From: Ryuthela nishihirai
Taxonomy: Eukaryota > Arthropoda > Arachnida > Araneae > Heptathelidae
DNA: 64,000 bases
Assembly (NCBI GenBank): GCA_038380435.1
Contig: JAWZYU010000007.1
Span: forward strand, 20,625,001-20,689,000
Reading direction: 5' to 3'
Both the position numbers and the translations under genes were made by a program. Shown here one piece after another: positions 54,484 to 64,000 of this stretch. Every line of letters starts with the position of its first letter. The first letter of the stretch is position 1. A model generated the notes under the pieces. The model was not told the DNA's origin, made no database searches, and saw nothing but the letters and a program-made list of their open reading frames with translations.

Positions 54484-56857
54484 ATGGCTTTAGCTTTTTA
54501 GTGGGGCAACGGGTCTTTGCGCCATGCTTGCGATTAGATGACATTTTATATTGTTGGCATTCCCTCTCTCAACGAACATAGTTTCTTTAAACATAACATC
54601 CTACTAACCATTTTCTCTCCTTAGGTAGTTGGAATGTGAAGACTCTGCACAGAGATTATTCTCTTGATATCCTCACACCATTCCATCATTGTAATTTATT
54701 TATTATCGGCTTGCAGGAGACCAGATGGACAAATAAAAATAATCTTAAATTTCTCTTGTCAGGGAGGAAAGATAAAACAAAATCTCCAAGGTGTAGATTT
54801 GCTTCTCAGTAGACACGCTAGTGATGCTCTTCTACGATATGAGTGCATTAATGAAAGGTTTCTTACAGCAAAATTTCAGACAAGCATTAAAGTCTTGAAT
54901 GTTATCTGCTGTTATGCCCCCACTGAGGATGCTGATGAGGATGAGAAGAATAGGTTTTACGAACAACTTTAGGATATTTTAATTCTGTCAAGAGAGGAGA
55001 TATTACCCTTGTTCTAGGTGACTTCAGTGCCAAAGTTGGTACTGACTCTGACCTTTGGGGAGGGGTGATAGACCCTTTTGGTATTATGCAGATAAGAGTC
55101 TTTGGCTTGATGGTTTGGCTGACAAAGTCGAGGAAGCAGTTAGACAGCATAACAGCAGAGAGTTAATATTTTGTGTGGTAGAAAACGGACAGGTATGCAG
55201 GGACAGGTATACAGGGAAAGGAAACTTGGTAAGATTATAGAAGGTGAGGATTCTGTGACGGCTAGGTGGACTGAGCATTTCATTGATGTTCTAAACATTG
55301 TGGTTAGTTCTACTCCCATTGTTTGTAACGATGATAGATGCATTACTGGCTTTAACGTTGGCCCTATAACACAGTCTGGAGTTATTTTGGCTATTTCTAC
55401 TCTTAAACTTCATAAATCCCCAGGGGTAGATAAAATTACTACTGAAATGCCTACAGCTGAGAATGCTTCGGTTACCACTTAGATGATTGAAATTTTGAAT
55501 AACTGTTATAATAAAGTAATGGCTCCTAAAGATTTTACCGGATCTATTATTATCCCTTCTTTTTAAAACAGGTGATCGCAGTTCTTGTGATAACTATAGA
55601 CATATCAGCCTACTTTCTCTTTCAAGGTAAAGTTATTTGCATGATTGTGCTTAATGGAATTAAGAATCTGGTTGACGAACAATTGCTTGATGTAGATTCA
55701 GAAGTGGTAGGGGATGTGTAGATCAGATATTTTCACTCAGGCAGATTCTTCAGAAATGTTTAGAGTTTCAGAATCCTTTGGTTGCTAGCTTTATTGATTT
55801 CAAAAAGGCTTTAGACACTCTTGATCGTCATAATTTGTGGTTGATTGTGGGATCGTATGGCATATTAGAAAATTTGTTAACATAATGAAAGCTCTATATA
55901 ATAACACTGAATCATGTGTGAGAGTTGGTAAGTCTTGTAGCAATTGATTTAGCATTGCTTCTGGTGTTCGACAAGGGTGCATTTGTCCCCTTTTCTCTAT
56001 TTTTGATTATTGATTATGTTATGCAAAATTCTTTGCAAGGGAAAGATTTTGGCCTTAAATGGTCTAAAGATTTCAAAATTTCTGATTTAGATTATGCAGA
56101 TGATTTGGCCTTGTTGGCTAATGATGTTGATGAGATGAATTCTTTCATTAGGGCTGTTGATGAGACTGGTAATAGAGTTGGTTTGGTGATAAATAGAGAT
56201 GAAACTAAAGTAATGAAAATTGGTCAGGCAGATGGTGCTTCAGTTGCTTTGAATGGCTGTACTCCTGAGCAAGTATCTCAGTTTAATTACCTTGGGAGCT
56301 ATGTAACAGATAATGGTGATGTGCGGCATGAGATTAACAGACGAATAGCGATTGCCACTGGGACTTTTAGGAATCTATGGAGAGTGTGGAGAAATAGATG
56401 TGTACACCTAAAAACTAAAATTAGACTGCATAATAGTTTGGTTCTTTCTAGGGTTAGTTATGGTAGTGAAACTTGGACACTTTGTAAACATGATAACAGG
56501 AAACTAGATGCTTTTGATTCTAGATGCTTACGCAGAATCTTGGGTGTTAAGTGGTCCAACTTTGTAAGTAATGATGAGGTAGGCTAAGTAGTAAGCAACC
56601 TCCCCTGAGCAGTATATTGTACAAAGAGAGACTCTGTTGTTTTAGCTGCATAGATAATTATAGATTAGCGAATAAAGTTATGAACAGTGTTCCTAAAGGC
56701 CTCAGAAAGAGGAGGAGACCTAGGATGTGGTGGGCAGACAATGTCAAACAGGACCTTGTTAGAATTGGTATGCAGTGGCCATAATTTTTAAAAAAAATTA
56801 TCTCAAGGCAGATATGCTTGGAGAACTAAATTGTGCAATCTGGTTGGACCTCCGTAG
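54484..56857 (+). pseudogene. RTE-type endonuclease-reverse transcriptase, internally deleted
   Basis: Endonuclease start around GSWNVKTLHRDYS (54630) and LQETRWTNKN, then NERFLTAKFQTSIKVLN. At about 55085 the sequence jumps from the endonuclease (GGVIDPFGI) to DKSLWLDGLADKVEEAVRQH, which lies about 0.6 kb further in the first copy after removing its mariner. RT: HKSPGVDKITTEMP, several frameshifts to 55920, then an intact stretch 55925-56587 with LDYADDLALLANDVDEMNSF, CTPEQVSQFNYLGSYVTDNG and YGSETWTLCKHDNRKLDAF. C-terminal GRPRMW-type block near 56720, end TAG 56855. The 3' third is well preserved. Confidence 0.88.
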
Positions 56858-56889
56858 CCCATGGCTGCTTGAGGATGATGATGATGATA

Positions 56890-57460
56890 CTATTTGCTTT
56901 CACATATGGATGTAATATTTTATAGTGATAAAGGATAAAATATTTTGCGGCCAAGTGGTGATTATATATTACTGCACAAAATGGTTATAATATTTTGCTG
57001 GAAAAAAATTATATAATGTTTTGCTGCATAAAAGGCTAATATGTGTTGCAGAAGTGTTTCAATTTTATTGCAAAAAAAAGTCATATTTCCTTGTACAAAA
57101 GGCTACAACATTTCGCTGCCAAAGAGAAAAACATTTAGTGGGTTTTTTTTCACACTTGCCAAATTAATACAAAAATTTAGCACTGTAGTGAATGTCTTCC
57201 CTTCCTAACTTTGCAACGTTTTTCTGTACAAAAGATTGTGGTATTTTGAGGTACAAAGATTCGTATTATTTGATGTACAAAAGTGTGTATAAGGTTGAAT
57301 ACTGACAATTAAAGGGAATATAATATTTTGCAGTCCAACTGGCTACAGTAATATTTTTACTGTACGAAACGTTATAATGTCTTTTGTCCATAAGGTTTTT
57401 TTGTGCAAAAGACTATCATATTTCGTTACACAAAAGTATTCAATATTTTGATGCATAAAC
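56890..57460 (+). repeat. about 30-bp array, middle part
   Basis: GGTTATAATATTTTGCTGGA, TAATGTTTTGCTGCATAAAA and similar units. Confidence 0.8.
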
Positions 57461-57462
57461 GC

Positions 57463-57552
57463 TTGTTGGGTCGGGTTGTTTACTCACTGAAAGGTACTTT
57501 TTTGCACACAGTGGGCTATATGGCATCGGATTTTAACCAGGTTACAAGATCC
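57463..57552 (-). mobile_element. SINE, minus, left part
   Basis: TTGGGTCGGGTTGTTTACTC to GGTTACAAGATCC. Interrupted by a hAT-type MITE and resumed at 57808-58105. Confidence 0.82.
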
Positions 57553-57807
57553 CAGGCCTAAATATTCTGGAACAAACATAGGGGGGAGGGGATTTTATAT
57601 TCCAAGTGGAAGGAAAAAAGGTAAAAGTGGACGGGTAAAACTCTGGATTTCCATCGCAGTGAAACATTTTCCTCTTCTTTATAGAGGTTTTAAAATATTT
57701 TCATGAAAAATGCGCGAATGGTCCTAACCTATGGTCTCCACTACCATTACTAGCATTCTCGGGTGGTGGTGGTCATGACCCCCTTCTCCTTCCCCAGATC
57801 AGGCCTG
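57553..57807. mobile_element. hAT-type MITE nested in a SINE
   Basis: Starts CAGGCCTAAATATTC, ends CCAGATCAGGCCTG. Flanks CAAGATCC (57545-57552) and CAAGGACC (57808-57815) match 6/8, and the SINE consensus at this point has CAAGGACC once. Shares CTGGATTTCCATCGCAG and CATTACTAGCATTCTC blocks with other family members. Confidence 0.7.
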
Positions 57808-58105
57808 CAAGGACCACAAAGGTTCAGAGAAGTTTGTGGCAGGAGACCCATTGGACAGCTGTAAGGAAATAGATGGAAACCGCCCATCAAAATCATCCAG
57901 CATGTTCTTTAACGTGCACAGGGTATATTTCTCCTACACACGGAGGGGAGGGTGCACGGTTTATATCCCATCTGATGGACAGTGGCCTTTACTAACCAGC
58001 GGTGTCCTCATTTTGACCGAGATCAGTGTGCGGGTTTAGCGGAGATGAATTGCAACACTGGTACAGGTGGGATTGAATGTTTGGACTGCAGATTATGAGA
58101 CAGAC
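57808..58105 (-). mobile_element. SINE, minus, right part
   Basis: CAAGGACCACAAAGGTTCAG to GACTGCAGATTATGAGACAG, with TTCTTTAACGTGCACAGGGT well preserved. Confidence 0.85.
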
Positions 58106-58254
58106 GCAAAAGCTTGTAATTTATATTTTACCCCTATAATATAAAAAAATGTAATTTCATAACCATTCATTTTGTGCTGCAGTGACTTATTTTTTTCTTT
58201 GTTTTCGTTATTATTATATTTCTGTCTTTGCTTCGTTCTTTATCAATTATTTTA

Positions 58255-58375
58255 CTGTGAAACAACATGTAATATTTACTGCACAAAAATGTAACATTTT
58301 GCTGTGAAACTACCTGTAACATTTATTGCACAAAGCAAAACATCATAGCATTTCGATGCCGAAAAAGAAGCAAAG
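58255..58375 (+). repeat. about 30-bp array, right part
   Basis: GTAATATTTACTGCACAAAA and GTAACATTTTGCTGTGAAAC units. Confidence 0.75.
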
Positions 58376-58574
58376 TTTTCTCCAGAAAACACTTCGCAGA
58401 ATGCTCGAAACGATGCCAGGGGTCCTATGCGATCTACGTTCCTTAATTTGACTACAACTGAAATAACAACTATATTTTTTTCTTACTAACACGGAACATT
58501 AATATGCAGATATTTTATATAAGCATATGTTTTTATATGTAAGACATACGTATATCTGTATGTGTGTGGGGAAG

Positions 58575-58725
58575 GGGGAGTCAGGAGTTGACCTCAGTCA
58601 GTAGTGCGCTATGTTCGTAATCTGCAGTTTCTCGGTTCGAGTCCCGCCTGTGCCGGCTTTGAGACTTATCTCCGTTAACTCTCGCTTTGTCCTCGGTGAG
58701 GAAGGGGAGCCAGATGGGCTTCAAA
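58575..58725 (+). mobile_element. SINE 5' half, plus
   Basis: CTCAGTCAGTAGTGCGCTAT, B-box GGTTCGAGTCCC, GACTTATCTCCGTTAACTC, AGATGGGCTTCAAAAG; then it stops. Confidence 0.8.
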
Positions 58726-59224
58726 AGTAATTGTAAATTGTATATGATGATGAAACAAAACTGATTGATTGAGTGATTGATTTTTGCGATTACCGCATAC
58801 ATCCTTCTTCATAAACTATGTCCTTAATGCAAATCAGCGTTCCTTGGAAATGTAAATCAGAGTTTTTTAAGATGTATAAAGATCGTTGGAAACATATGAA
58901 AATTAATTGAATAATAAAAATATTAAGCCCCTTAAATGACATTATTTATTATGAAAACTTGAAATATTAAACTACTTTTGAAACCCTGTATATAAATTTA
59001 CATTCACATAGCGTGTCCTTTACTTAAATAAGAGTTCCATTCTTTAAGATGTCATGATCCCTGCAGACAAGCGGAAAACATTTGGATACTAAAAATATTA
59101 ATCCCCATAAATGACAGTTTGTATTATTAAAAATTTCAAACATTAAACTACTTTTAAACCCACGGTTTACATCCTTCTTCATATATTCTCTGTCTCCTTT
59201 ATGTAACTCAGAGTTCACATTTTT

Positions 59225-59535
59225 GCAATTCCTTGTCTCAATCATCCTGTCTCTTTACCTCTGTCTTTTCCTCTTCCCTACATCCTTCCGGCTATGCTAT
59301 AATGCTGGAATAAGTGAGAATCCTGGACCACCACGTGGTTATCTCACCATCCAGTGTCCCTGCACCAATGTCTTGCCGGCTATAGCAACGATGCAGCATC
59401 CCAAATGGTCACCACGGCTCGGCCTTCTCCAGAGTAGAGCTATCAATCTTCATATTCCAATGAAAAGTCCTCGTGCCTTTAAGCCGGACATGTCATGTCA
59501 GGAGCAGCCAGCGTTCTTTTCCCAAAGCTCGTGAG
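59225..59535 (+). pseudogene. open frame with 2A-like NPGPP motif, possible TE N-terminus
   Basis: A plus-strand frame from about 59225 runs to TGA 59532. It starts with a hydrophobic stretch (SIILSLYLCLFLF), then RLCYNAGISENPGPP, and Cys-containing IQCPCTNVLPAIATMQHP. Hydrophobic leader plus NPGP is the layout of 2A ribosome-skipping sequences found at the start of some animal non-LTR retrotransposon and immune-receptor ORFs. Canonical 2A has D-x-E before xNPGP; here those positions read G and S, so activity is doubtful. GC-richer than its surroundings. No start codon in good position. Confidence 0.4.
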
Positions 59536-59689
59536 ATGGTTATCCCTGTGGGACAGAACCAATCATTCAGCAGCCGGTTGATCGGCTAAGGATTCGGCTG
59601 ACAACTGTAGTGGGTAAAGGGCAGGACTGACCACCCATGGCGTCGAACTTGCGACACTCCGTTTCAGATCACTTGCAGTTTCCTTTTCA

Positions 59690-61365
59690 CTTACGTTTTA
59701 CTCTTTTGGCTTTTATTGTGTGATCAGCAGTAAAGGGAATGGAGTGACAAAAGCGTCTGGCTTCCCAGATGGGATAAAATGAATAAAATCTTTCTGCTGG
59801 TGTTCTTTTACGTACTATTTGCTTTAAAAGAAGAATATATTTGAAGGCATTGCTCGCCAATAAACCTCGAACATTTGAAATAATAATAGTAATGGCGACG
59901 GCAACGAACACAATAAGGTATTAATAATAATTTACTCTTTATTAGGAAATTATGAAGGCTTTCAAGATTCAGCGTCAGTTAGTGCTTGGACTGAAACATT
60001 TTCAGCCCTATTTTCATATTTTTATTTTGGATGGATAATTATCTCACAAATAGGAATATTATACTGTTTATTCACAATAAAAAATGCCTACCTAAATACT
60101 TTGATATTGCGAAGATTTTTAGGACTCAACTTATTAACTATTTCAACTTTATGATTTATATCCCAATTAGCCAGTATTGTTCTTCAAGGAGAATGTTAGA
60201 AAAACCATGCTATATAAGCCTTGTTACAGTCTGGCTACTTAAAGACCTCTGCAAAAAGTTGTACCGCTTGAACGCGTAATTGTTAAATGATAATAATAAC
60301 GACGACGACAACAACAGTACAAGGAGCAACGAAAACAAAAACTCTTTAAGCTGGCCACTTGCCAGGGAGGGTTGTTAGGAATCTATTCATATACACTAAT
60401 CCCAAAAAACAAGGGTCCACTTTCACGTGTTACAAATAGAAAGTCACATAAAAGCTATTTCCTTAAAAATAAAGTTTCTTGCAGAAAACTGCCAAAATCT
60501 CTGTTTTCAACATATTCGTTTAATATGTAAATAAAGTTATTGAAGTTAGAACATTTAGGAGCTGGCATTGCTAGCATAATTATTTACCTCAAACTGAGTT
60601 TCTGTAAACGTATTTCACCTTTCTTCAGTTTTGAAGAAAAGTGGCATTAAATTTTCCAGCTTCAATAACATTTTGAATATTATAAGTATATTTTTGATTG
60701 AGATTAAGCTAGAGCTGAAAGAAATATTCAATTTAGCTTTGGTGACTGTAGATGGCTCTCAGTCCATCTACCTGTGGGAAAGCTTCCTTCATCTACCTGT
60801 GGGAAAGCTTTTAACCTTTTTTTACCTTTCACTAACTTTTTATATTTACATATCTAATATGTATATATGTTTTACAGTGACTGATTATTGACTGATTAAC
60901 TGGCGGCTTACAGGGGATCACGTTAATTCTAAATTATGATGCAAAAATGGTAGAGCTGTAGAAATTTGCACCTAATGGTTGGATACGATCCACTCTGTGT
61001 ATGCATTCTTGAACGATGCATCTTGATGCATTCTTGAACCCAGATCGGAGGCGGTGGGCCTTTAACTAAAAATGTATGCTGTTCTTCTTCATACAGTCCT
61101 TGAAACTGGATCCATTTCTGGCGCTCTATTGCACCGTCAAGGCACCTACAGTCGAAACTGGCGACCTTGACTCGCCATTTCTGCCCTAACTGACCGAGTC
61201 CTTAGAGTGACATTTTAGGTAAAAAAAATTATTTTCGAAGAGATAGCTTTTAATGTGGATTTCAGTTAACCTAACAGTAAATGTCTATTTGGAGAGTACC
61301 CTATATGAGTCCTAGAGATGATCGGTGATAAGGATGTGACTTAGCAAAAAAAAAATTTTTTTATC
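59690..61365. other. unassigned AT-rich interval
   Basis: 60757-60812 is a 27-bp direct duplication (TCCATCTACCTGTGGGAAAG / TTCATCTACCTGTGGGAAAG). 60288-60315 is a GAC/AAC triplet run. 60990-61210 is GC-richer and unassigned. Confidence 0.4.
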
Positions 61366-61369
61366 TGCG

Positions 61370-61560
61370 AATATAAAGCTGGGGCTTAGATTAATCAGTA
61401 TTGTGTCATACTCGTAACATGAAGTTTCATGGTATGATTCCTCTTTAGGTTAAGTTTTTTTTTTTCACTAATTCCTGCTCTGACTTCACAAGAAAAGAGT
61501 ATTGATGAATTTAAAAAATCTGCCGTTCGTCGGATCAGAAAATGTAGCTCTCTGCAATGT
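61370..61560 (+). mobile_element. very old SINE remnant
   Basis: CATACTCGTAACATGAAGTT, GGTATGATTCC, TTCCTGCTCTGACTTC and ATCTGCCGTTCGTCGGATCA keep family order only. Confidence 0.4.
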
Positions 61561-61569
61561 ATGGGTTTG

Positions 61570-62520
61570 GCTTCTCAACCTCTCTTGTCCCCGCCCCCCG
61601 TATCAAAGTCTGAAGCAACGTATAGGATTGGCCTCTCAACATCTTTTCTTATTTCGGGATCAGAGTCCGTCTTAAAAATATGTATGAGTTTGGTTCCGAG
61701 GTACCCAACCCCATCCCCGAATAAAGCTCTCTTCTTAAAAGAGGGAAAAATTTCTAAACGATTGCTTAGCAAAACGAGTTCAATAGGAAATGAAATCTTC
61801 CGATACGTAAGGAATATCATGGCTACCGAAAATTGCATCACAAAAAAAATCACCTTTTTTCCCCACCACCACCACCTCAACAAAACAAATCTTAGCTCTA
61901 TAACGATACGTTCCATATCAAATGAAATATTTCGACAGATAGGAAGCTTTTAGTTAAATTGAGTTAAAGACCAGTTAAATCATCTAGTATTTTATTAATA
62001 CACATTATTTTTCCCTTTTGTTTATTTCCACTTTTAATTTTTACTGTTTTTGAAAACGTCAGCTCCTGCTTTTTTCCCCATCATTTTACTCGCCGTCTGC
62101 CTGAAATCAATTTTCCTGTAAAGTCATTTAAAAGAAATCTCCTTTCGTCATGAAACTGCAACAAAAGGAAAACCTTACACTCTATTACTTTTCCCTCGGC
62201 CAGTTCAGAAACTGATGCCAAAGGTAATAAAAATAATAAAATCTGGCACTGTCCCAACTCCGTTCATTCGTCTAGGTCAATGTCCTTCTGAAATGGTGGA
62301 GACATATCGGAAACATTAGAGGCAATGGATAAATATGACCGAAAATGAGAGGTAAAATAAATGCCTTCATCTCAAAATCATCTATCTCGTTATTTCGCCT
62401 CATTCAGTTAAGAAATGCCGTCAAGCTATCATCAATTCATCTTTTTTGCTCTTCGTGCCCGTTTACTTTCGCTGGGTTCTTTTGCTGCTAAATAGAAAAA
62501 AAATCGTAAGTCACACTGTA
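61570..62520. other. degenerate repeats, then unassigned sequence
   Basis: 61570-61960 has loosely repeated blocks (GGCCTCTCAACATCTTTTC; AATGAAATCTTCCGATACG / AATGAAATATTTCGACAGA). The 130-codon frame at 61561-61953 follows these repeats and has no domain. Confidence 0.4.
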
Positions 62521-62529
62521 TATATATAT

Positions 62530-62640
62530 ATACTGCGAACGTTAGGTTGCAATTTAATGTGTGCAAAAATCTGTTCCCTGAACTTTAAGTTGCAGTTTCG
62601 TGAGGAATAATGTGTTATTTAAAGTTAAACTGTAGCTTAC
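62530..62640 (+). repeat. array B (about 45-50 bp), left part
   Basis: CTGCGAACGTTAGGTTGCAA and CCCTGAACTTTAAGTTGCAG units. Continues at 63440-64000. Confidence 0.7.
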
Positions 62641-63430
62641 TTTATGACAACAGTTGACTCTTACTCAATAAGCTAGGAATTACTGAATAGTAATAGTAAA
62701 CTTTTTACTAAGCTACAACTTACTGTATAGTAATAGTAAACTTCTCAGTAAGGTACAACTAAATACATAATAATAGTAGACTGTGTAAGCTTTGTAGCTT
62801 ACTAAAGGTCTATTATTAAGCAAACTGCAGCTTACTGTATTATAATAGAAAATCCTTACTCAGCAAGCCACAACTTACTATAGAGTAATAGTACTTGTAG
62901 TAACTTAGAGCTTACAGTATAGTAAGAGTACTCTCTTAGTAAGCTACGGCTTATGATACATTAATTGTGCTCTTCATAACCTACAGTTTACTATAGGTAA
63001 TAGCACTTTTAGTAAGCCACAGCTTACAGTAGAGTAAGAGTACTCTTATTAAGCACACTTACTCTACTGTTACTCTACTGGCTACAAACTGTTGTATAGT
63101 AATAGTACTCTTCATAAGCCACACCTTACTGTATAAAAATGTTCTTAGTAAGCTACAGCTTACTGTATAATAATAGCATTGTTAGTAAACTACAGCTTAC
63201 TGTAAGCAATGGTATTCTTAATAAGCTACAGCTTAATGTATAGTAATAGCACTTTTAGTAAGCTACAACTTACTGTATAGTAATAGTGCTCTTCATAAGC
63301 TACAGCTTACTGTAGAGTAATAGTGCTCTTCATAAACTACAGCTTACTGTATAATAATACTATTCTTAGTCAGCTGCAGCTTCTGTGTAGCAATAATAGA
63401 CTCTTACTGAGCAAACTACAGCCTAACATT
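62641..63430 (+). repeat. array A, about 36-37 bp, palindrome-bearing unit
   Basis: About 20 copies of AGTAAGCTACAGCTTACTG plus TATAGTAATAGTGCTCTT. Each unit contains AGTAAGCT..AGCTTACT, an inverted pair. Sits within array B. Confidence 0.88.
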
Positions 63431-63439
63431 GAATTTTGC

Positions 63440-64000
63440 TTCAATCTCAAATGAGTCTACCTTGCGGACTTAAAGCTGCAGTTAGAGAGTGAAACAACTT
63501 ATCTTTTAATTAAATGATAATTGTAATTTTCTTTGCAAAAATTCATCTTGTGAATGTTAAGTTCAAGGTTTGTGTTCAATATTTTTTTCATTGAGTGTTA
63601 AACTGTAAATCCATTTATAATAATTTGTTCTGTGAACGTTAAACTATAATTTCTTGTGCAATACTGTGTCTTTTGAACGTTAAACTAAAATTTCGTGTGC
63701 AGTACTCTGTCCTGTAAACGTTAAAAAAATTCCGTGTGTAGTACAGTCGCTCAAATAAATAACCGAACACTAAGGTTGATTACAGAATTCAGAAAAAATA
63801 TTTGGCAACGATTTTTTTTAGAAATTAGTGATTACTGTACTCTGTCCTATTTACGTTAAATAGTACTTTTCTGTGCAATAATTTATTCTGTGGGCATTAC
63901 GTTACAGTTTCGTATGCAATAATCTTACTACGTTACATTTCTAATTACGTTAAGTTTCACATGCAAAAACGTGACCTGTAGCTGCAGTTTATAACAACCA
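63440..64000 (+). repeat. array B, right part, running off the window
   Basis: GTGAACGTTAAACTATAATT, TTTGAACGTTAAACTAAAAT, CTGTAAACGTTAAAAAAAT with TTCGTGTGCAATA between. Interrupted by an M1 MITE arm at 63744. Confidence 0.8.
63744..63832 (+). mobile_element. single arm of M1 MITE
   Basis: CAGTCGCTCAAATAAATAAC, GGTTGATTACAGAATTCAG, GAAATTAGTGAT match the left arm of 21893-22105; TA at 63742-63743. Confidence 0.75.

Larger units (their letters stand above)
53636..56889 (+). mobile_element. RTE-type non-LTR retrotransposon, second copy
   Basis: Same 5' start and same (GAT)n 3' end as 32396-37452. A tandem duplication in the 5' region and a large internal deletion in the endonuclease half distinguish it. 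Lies inside the 30-bp array. Confidence 0.88.

Noticed and set aside
61561..61953. 130-codon frame with ATG
   Set aside because: Tracks degenerate DNA repeats (NEIFRYVRN / NEIFRQIGS) and has no domain.

Overview
This is a eukaryotic, strongly AT-rich and gene-poor genomic window. It has no prokaryotic-style operons. Nearly everything recognisable is transposable-element (TE) sequence or degenerate tandem repeat. The mixture (Jockey/CR1-type and RTE-type non-LTR retrotransposons, Tc1/mariner relics with their MITEs, hAT-type MITEs, and a very abundant tRNA-derived SINE) fits an arthropod. A chelicerate such as a spider is my best guess, but that is inference from TE flavour, not proof.

The dominant feature is one SINE family of about 390 bp. 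It has a tRNA-like head with A- and B-boxes, a central domain of about 250 bp, and a 3' end made of a short AACCC-type repeat instead of poly(A). I count about 30 full, truncated or fossil copies on both strands. Eleven or so are flanked by clear 8-15 bp target-site duplications (TSDs), and several are nested in older SINEs or other TEs. The antisense strand of the SINE is open for 80-100 codons in many copies, so most open frames near 0.6-2.1, 5.9, 11, 13.5, 15.4, 25.8 and 28.5 kb are SINE, not genes.

Layout. 0-2.2 kb: SINEs. 2.4-4.4 kb: minus-strand non-LTR relic. 4.95-7.33 kb: a 24-25 bp minisatellite split by a Jockey-type relic that is itself split by a SINE with a 13-bp TSD. 7.6-15.7 kb: SINEs of several ages, a TIR element (10.8-11.7 kb) and a palindromic MITE (12.05 kb). 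17.0 kb: non-LTR 3' relic. 19.8-20.5 kb: the only plausible cellular gene signal, a minus-strand first coding exon (signal-peptide-like protein ending at a consensus GTAAGT donor) preceded by a CpG-rich segment with a CRE and two CACGTG boxes. 21.2-23.6 kb: RTE remnant, then a 2-kb Tc1-type element carrying two fold-back MITEs side by side. 24.4-31.3 kb: Tc1 relic, SINEs, RTE fragment, CR1/L2-type fragment, hAT MITE, and a degenerate repeat region. 31.5-37.9 kb: a CAT-rich array containing a full-length decayed RTE-type element, which contains a nearly intact mariner-type transposon. 39-39.9 kb: a polypyrimidine tract of about 0.9 kb. 40.5-48.2 kb: old SINEs, a 27-30 bp array split by a possible solo LTR, a pogo/Tigger-like MITE and a Jockey fragment. 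49.5-51.2 kb: hAT-like MITEs and a Tc1 relic. 53.2-58.4 kb: an array of about 30 bp units split by a second RTE copy, a SINE and another hAT MITE. 59.2 kb: a short frame with a 2A-like NPGPP motif. 62.5-64 kb: two nested satellite arrays.

I see no defence system, gene cluster or intact multi-exon gene. The most useful results are the SINE family itself, the readable nesting history, the twin palindromic MITEs, the RTE promoter-region duplication and the candidate first exon.
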